DNA of 37,888 nucleotides, from the NCBI RefSeq assembly GCF_000749845.1, contig NZ_JQHM01000020.1, positions 1 through 37,888 of the forward strand. The letters are read 5' to 3'. The notes under the pieces were generated by a model, which ran no database searches, was not told the origin of the DNA, and saw only the letters and a list, made by a program, of their open reading frames with translations. Source of the DNA: Pectobacterium betavasculorum (GTDB lineage Bacteria; Pseudomonadota; Gammaproteobacteria; Enterobacterales; Enterobacteriaceae). Positions 35,122-37,888 of the stretch are shown in pieces (position 1 is the first letter of the stretch; every line of letters begins with the position of its first letter). Made by a program: the position numbers and the translations under genes.

Positions 35122-35799
35122 ATGTATTGTTTCACTCCCCAGCAGCGGCTTACGGCGCTGATCTGGCTATCGTTGTTCCATGTCCTGATCATTACATCGA
35201 GTAATTATCTGGTGCAGCTCCCGGTATTGATTTTCGGTTTTCATACCACCTGGGGGGCGTTTACCTTTCCGTTTATTTTCCTGGCAACTGACCTGACGGT
35301 TCGGGTTTTCGGTGCGCCGCTGGCGCGTCGTATTATTCTGACCGTGATGGTGCCAGCGCTGGTGATTTCCTATCTGGTTTCATCACTGTTTTATCAGGGA
35401 TCGTGGCAGTCGTTCGAGGCATTAAGCCAAGTAAATATCGTCGTGGCACGTATCGCCTGCGCCAGCTTCATGGCGTATGTTCTCGGCCAGATTCTGGATG
35501 TTCACGTCTTCAATCGACTGCGTCAGAAGCGCGCGTGGTGGGTCGCTCCAGCCGTTTCAACCGTATTTGGTAATTTCAGCGACACGCTGGCCTTTTTCTT
35601 CATCGCGTTTTACCGCAGCACCGATGTTTTCATGGCTGCAAACTGGGTCGAAATTGCGATGGTGGATTATGCCTTCAAACTGCTGATTAGCCTGGCATTT
35701 TTCCTGCCGATGTACGGCGTGATGCTGAACATGGTGCTCAAACGCCTAAGCGAGCAGAAAGGCACTCACGACTATCAATCCGCCAGCAGTCACAATTAA
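35122..35799 (+). CDS. yhhQ: Queuosine precursor (preQ0/preQ1) transporter YhhQ
   Basis: This 225-aa inner-membrane protein (COG1738) has about six helices and closely matches E. coli YhhQ: LTALIWLSLFHVLIITSSNYLVQLP (split here), GFHTTWGAFTFPFIFLATDL, and FNRLRQKRAWWVAPAVST. It imports preQ0/preQ1 for queuosine tRNA modification. Its leader carries a preQ1-I-like aptamer, so uptake would be feedback-controlled. Confidence 0.93.
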   Translation: MYCFTPQQRLTALIWLSLFHVLIITSSNYLVQLPVLIFGFHTTWGAFTFPFIFLATDLTVRVFGAPLARRIILTVMVPALVISYLVSSLFYQGSWQSFEALSQVNIVVARIACASFMAYVLGQILDVHVFNRLRQKRAWWVAPAVSTVFGNFSDTLAFFFIAFYRSTDVFMAANWVEIAMVDYAFKLLISLAFFLPMYGVMLNMVLKRLSEQKGTHDYQSASSHN

Positions 35800-35808
35800 T
35801 GTTTATCG

Positions 35809-35832
35809 GGCGGCGATTCATGCCGCCTTTTT
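35809..35832 (+). terminator. rho-independent terminator of yhhQ
   Basis: GGCGGC-GATTCAT-GCCGCC followed by TTTTT, starting 10 nt after the yhhQ stop. Confidence 0.92.
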
Positions 35833-35985
35833 CCTTTAAGCCACTCATCATTTTGTAAAAATAACGCAGCCTCAAACAACGGTTTGCAACAACAAAATGC
35901 TTGTTTTTGCTATCTGAATAGGGTGCCATACTGTTATTACCTGTCTAAAAAGATTACCTGTTAAAAAACGAGAGAAAGGGATCCT

Positions 35986-36552
35986 ATGTCGAATGTAATC
36001 AAATACCTCGGTGTCGGCGTGCTTGTCGGCTTGCTTGCCGCCTGTGATGGCAAAACGGATGACGCTGCAAAAGCAGGTGCACAAGATAAACCTGCCGCAG
36101 AAGCCAACGCGAGCCAGAACGTCGAATTAATGGATGGCAAGGTGGCATTTACCCTGCCGGCCGATATGCGTGATCAAAGCGGTAAAGTGGGCACACAGGC
36201 GAACAATATGCACGTTTACGCCAATGACAACGGGCAGAAAGCGGTCATCGTGATTCTGGGCGACAACACTACGGAAGAGCTGACCGTGCTGGCGCAGCGT
36301 CTGGAAGATCAGCAACGCACGCGTGACGCCAATCTTCAGGTTGTCACCAACAAAACCATCGATGTTGACGGCAAAAAGCTGCAACAGCTGGACAGTATTA
36401 TCACCAGCAGCGGACAGCAGGCTTATTCCTCCGTGGTGTTGGGGAAAGTGGAAAACCAACTGCTAACCTTGCAAATCACGCTGCCAGCCAACAATCAACA
36501 ACAGGCACAGAGCGAAGCAGAAGGCATTATCCACACCCTGAAGCTAAAATAA
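35986..36552 (+). CDS. dcrB: DcrB family lipoprotein
   Basis: This 188-aa protein begins with a lipoprotein signal ending LLAAC (Cys20), then a low-complexity Ala/Asp-rich linker and the DcrB domain ([56 protein letters not shown]), near-identical in pattern to E. coli DcrB. DcrB is required for phage C1 infection and affects lipoprotein handling. A promoter-like TTGCTA-16 bp-TACTGT is at 35907-35934. Confidence 0.93.
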   Translation: MSNVIKYLGVGVLVGLLAACDGKTDDAAKAGAQDKPAAEANASQNVELMDGKVAFTLPADMRDQSGKVGTQANNMHVYANDNGQKAVIVILGDNTTEELTVLAQRLEDQQRTRDANLQVVTNKTIDVDGKKLQQLDSIITSSGQQAYSSVVLGKVENQLLTLQITLPANNQQQAQSEAEGIIHTLKLK

Positions 36553-36573
36553 TCCCCCAATCCGTCTCTTAAT

Positions 36574-36597
36574 AAATCCCCAGCGTATTGGGGATTT
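36574..36597 (+). terminator. Terminator of dcrB
   Basis: AAATCCCCA-GCGTA-TTGGGGATTT, a stem with A tract and T tail (short), 22 nt after the dcrB stop. Probably bidirectional in form, moderate in strength. Confidence 0.8.
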
Positions 36598-37095
36598 AGG
36601 CTCCTGCCAGCTTAGCGTTTAACCTGAAAAGCACAGCATCTCTTACCGATACCTACGTGGGAGAGAGAGCATCCCTCTTTCTCGTCGCCTTTACTTAAAA
36701 ATGAAATTATTTCAATACTAATCAATTGATTAGTCTGTTTTCAGTCCTTTCTTCGTACTATTGGTTTTTACTTCACCTGCTATCCTTCCCTCGCTATTAT
36801 TTATCAACAGGACTCACGTCAAAGATGTGACAGGGAACGTTTTCATTATTCTGCCAACCGTCTAAAACCCGCGTTCTGCTTGCTTTTTACCGTGTGGTGA
36901 ACACACCGACTCTCTGCTTAACCTGAATTTTTTGCGTTTCCTCCAGCGTGGCGTTTAGCCAACATGAGCTGTGGTGTGAGCGGGCTTAGACCACAGTTCA
37001 GGTTTTCATTTTAATCAGGGTCGCGGTGGCGCTCTGGAAGAGTCTGCTGCGTGCGGTAGCCATGGAACAGCACAAGGATAATAAGGAGAAGCTCA
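36598..37095. other. 500-bp non-coding leader upstream of vgrG
   Basis: No gene supported. Features: a perfect 18-bp palindrome ACTAATCAATTGATTAGT (36717-36734) in AT-rich DNA, and a hairpin CTGTGGT...ACCACAG (36969-36975, 36990-36996) about 100 nt before vgrG. The last 70 nt are GC-rich and read as an out-of-frame extension of vgrG. The promoter is probably near or upstream of 36970. Confidence 0.55.
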
Positions 37096-37888
37096 GTGGC
37101 AAACAGTACAGGATTACAGTTCACCGTAAAGATTGGCGCGCTGGAGGCAGGCACCTTTGCGGTGGTGGATTTCAGGCTGGACGAGGGGCTGAACCGGCCT
37201 TTCAGCCTGTCACTGAGTCTGGCGAGCGCGTTGCCGGATGTGGATTTCGGCGCGGTGCTGGATCAGCCGTGCGAGCTGCTGATTTGGTATGAGGGTGAGT
37301 TAAAACGCCGGGTCAGCGGGATTATCAGTGGATTCACGCAGGGCGATACCGGATTCCGGCGCACGCGCTATCAGGCGGAAGTGCGTCCGGCGCTGTGGCG
37401 ACTGGGGCTACGCACCAACGCCCGCATTTTTCAGGCGCAGAAGCCGGAAACGATTATCGGTACATTGCTGGAAGAAGCCGGTATCACCGACTATGCCTTT
37501 GCGCTGCGCCATGAGCACGCGGTGCGGGAATACTGCGTGCAGTATCGGGAAAGCGACCTGGCCTTTATCACCCGTCTGGCAGCGGAAGAGGGATTGTACT
37601 TCTTCCACGAGTACGAAGAAGGTAAGCACCGGGTGGTGTTTGCCGACGATGCGGGAGCGCTGACTAAAGGGTCGTCGCTGTTCTTCAATCTGGCGACGCA
37701 GGGGCTGAGCGAGGGCGAATATGTGCGACGCTTCCACTACGCGGAGCGGGTGAGCACCGCCGAAGTCGAGCTGAAAGACTACAGCTTCAAGACACCAGCT
37801 TACGGCCTGTCGCACAAGAAGATGAGCGGCGAGCTGGCACACCAGCGTGAAAGCTATCAGCATTACGACTATCCGGGGCGCTATAAAC
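37096..37888 (+). CDS. vgrG: Type VI secretion system tip protein VgrG (5' part; cut by window end)
   Basis: The frame starts at GTG with AAGGAGAA 5 nt upstream and stays open for 264 codons to the end of the window. The sequence [60 protein letters not shown], and [24 protein letters not shown] is the gp27-like base of VgrG, which caps the Hcp tube and carries effectors. The C-terminal gp5-like spike, any extension and the likely effector/immunity genes lie outside. It sits after dcrB, where E. coli has no T6SS gene, so it is probably an orphan vgrG island. Confidence 0.93.
   Translation, partial: MANSTGLQFTVKIGALEAGTFAVVDFRLDEGLNRPFSLSLSLASALPDVDFGAVLDQPCELLIWYEGELKRRVSGIISGFTQGDTGFRRTRYQAEVRPALWRLGLRTNARIFQAQKPETIIGTLLEEAGITDYAFALRHEHAVREYCVQYRESDLAFITRLAAEEGLYFFHEYEEGKHRVVFADDAGALTKGSSLFFNLATQGLSEGEYVRRFHYAERVSTAEVELKDYSFKTPAYGLSHKKMSGELAHQRESYQHYDYPGRYK

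Noticed and set aside
37026-37292. 88-aa frame at the start of vgrG
   Set aside because: It is out of frame with the vgrG protein, which has its own strong ribosome site and GTG start at 37096.
1-37888. CRISPR arrays, tRNA/rRNA genes and complete insertion sequences
   Set aside because: No regularly spaced direct repeats, tRNA cloverleaf or transposase frame was seen.

Overview
The window looks like a chromosomal segment of a plant-associated enterobacterium, most likely a soft-rot Pectobacterium. The backbone follows the Escherichia coli 77-minute order (ugpBAECQ, livKHMGF, panM, rpoH, ftsXEY, rsmD, yhhL, yhhM, yhhN, zntA, tusA, yhhQ, dcrB). Proteins are close to, but clearly diverged from, their E. 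coli counterparts, and there is an ERIC element. The genus is inferred; no search was run.

Layout. Positions 1-127 are an ERIC element. Positions 137-5324 are the ugp glycerol-3-phosphate/glycerophosphodiester uptake operon (minus strand), with a tandem Pho box about 200 bp upstream of ugpB and a palindromic repeat inserted between ugpE and ugpC. About 12.5 kb then separates ugpB from the liv operon; in E. coli these are neighbours. This block holds (i) an AT-rich toxin-antitoxin cluster at 5.6-7.4 kb: an intact ParDE-like pair, a TacA-like antitoxin whose acetyltransferase toxin is reduced to a 25-codon remnant, and a RelE/HigB-like toxin with an overlapping XRE antitoxin; (ii) an L-threonate catabolic cluster at 7.4-13.7 kb: a DeoR regulator divergent from ltnD-otnK-otnC-otnI and a GntP-family permease, with a well-placed class II CRP promoter; (iii) two tandem methyl-accepting chemotaxis proteins at 14.0-17.7 kb.

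The liv branched-chain amino-acid ABC operon (minus strand) follows and ends with a PLP aminotransferase 29 nt after livF. An insertion-like stretch sits in the MCP2/liv convergent terminator: two 19-bp copies of the hairpin flank a palindromic repeat related to the one in the ugp operon. Next come panM, rpoH (with a recognisable sigma-E promoter), ftsX-ftsE-ftsY, rsmD, small membrane and conserved proteins, zntA with a Cys/His-rich N-terminal extension, tusA, yhhQ behind a likely preQ1-I riboswitch, and dcrB. The window ends inside a vgrG gene (type VI secretion tip) after a 500-bp non-coding leader.

How the genes work together: ugp imports and hydrolyses glycerophosphodiesters under phosphate limitation. 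ltnD/otnI/otnK/otnC turn L-threonate, a breakdown product of ascorbate common in plants, into dihydroxyacetone phosphate under carbon-catabolite control. liv imports branched-chain amino acids. The most noteworthy non-coding signals are the paired palindromic elements whose stem arms differ between copies yet stay complementary within each copy, the split terminator, the preQ1 riboswitch candidate, and a perfect 22-bp palindrome before MCP2.
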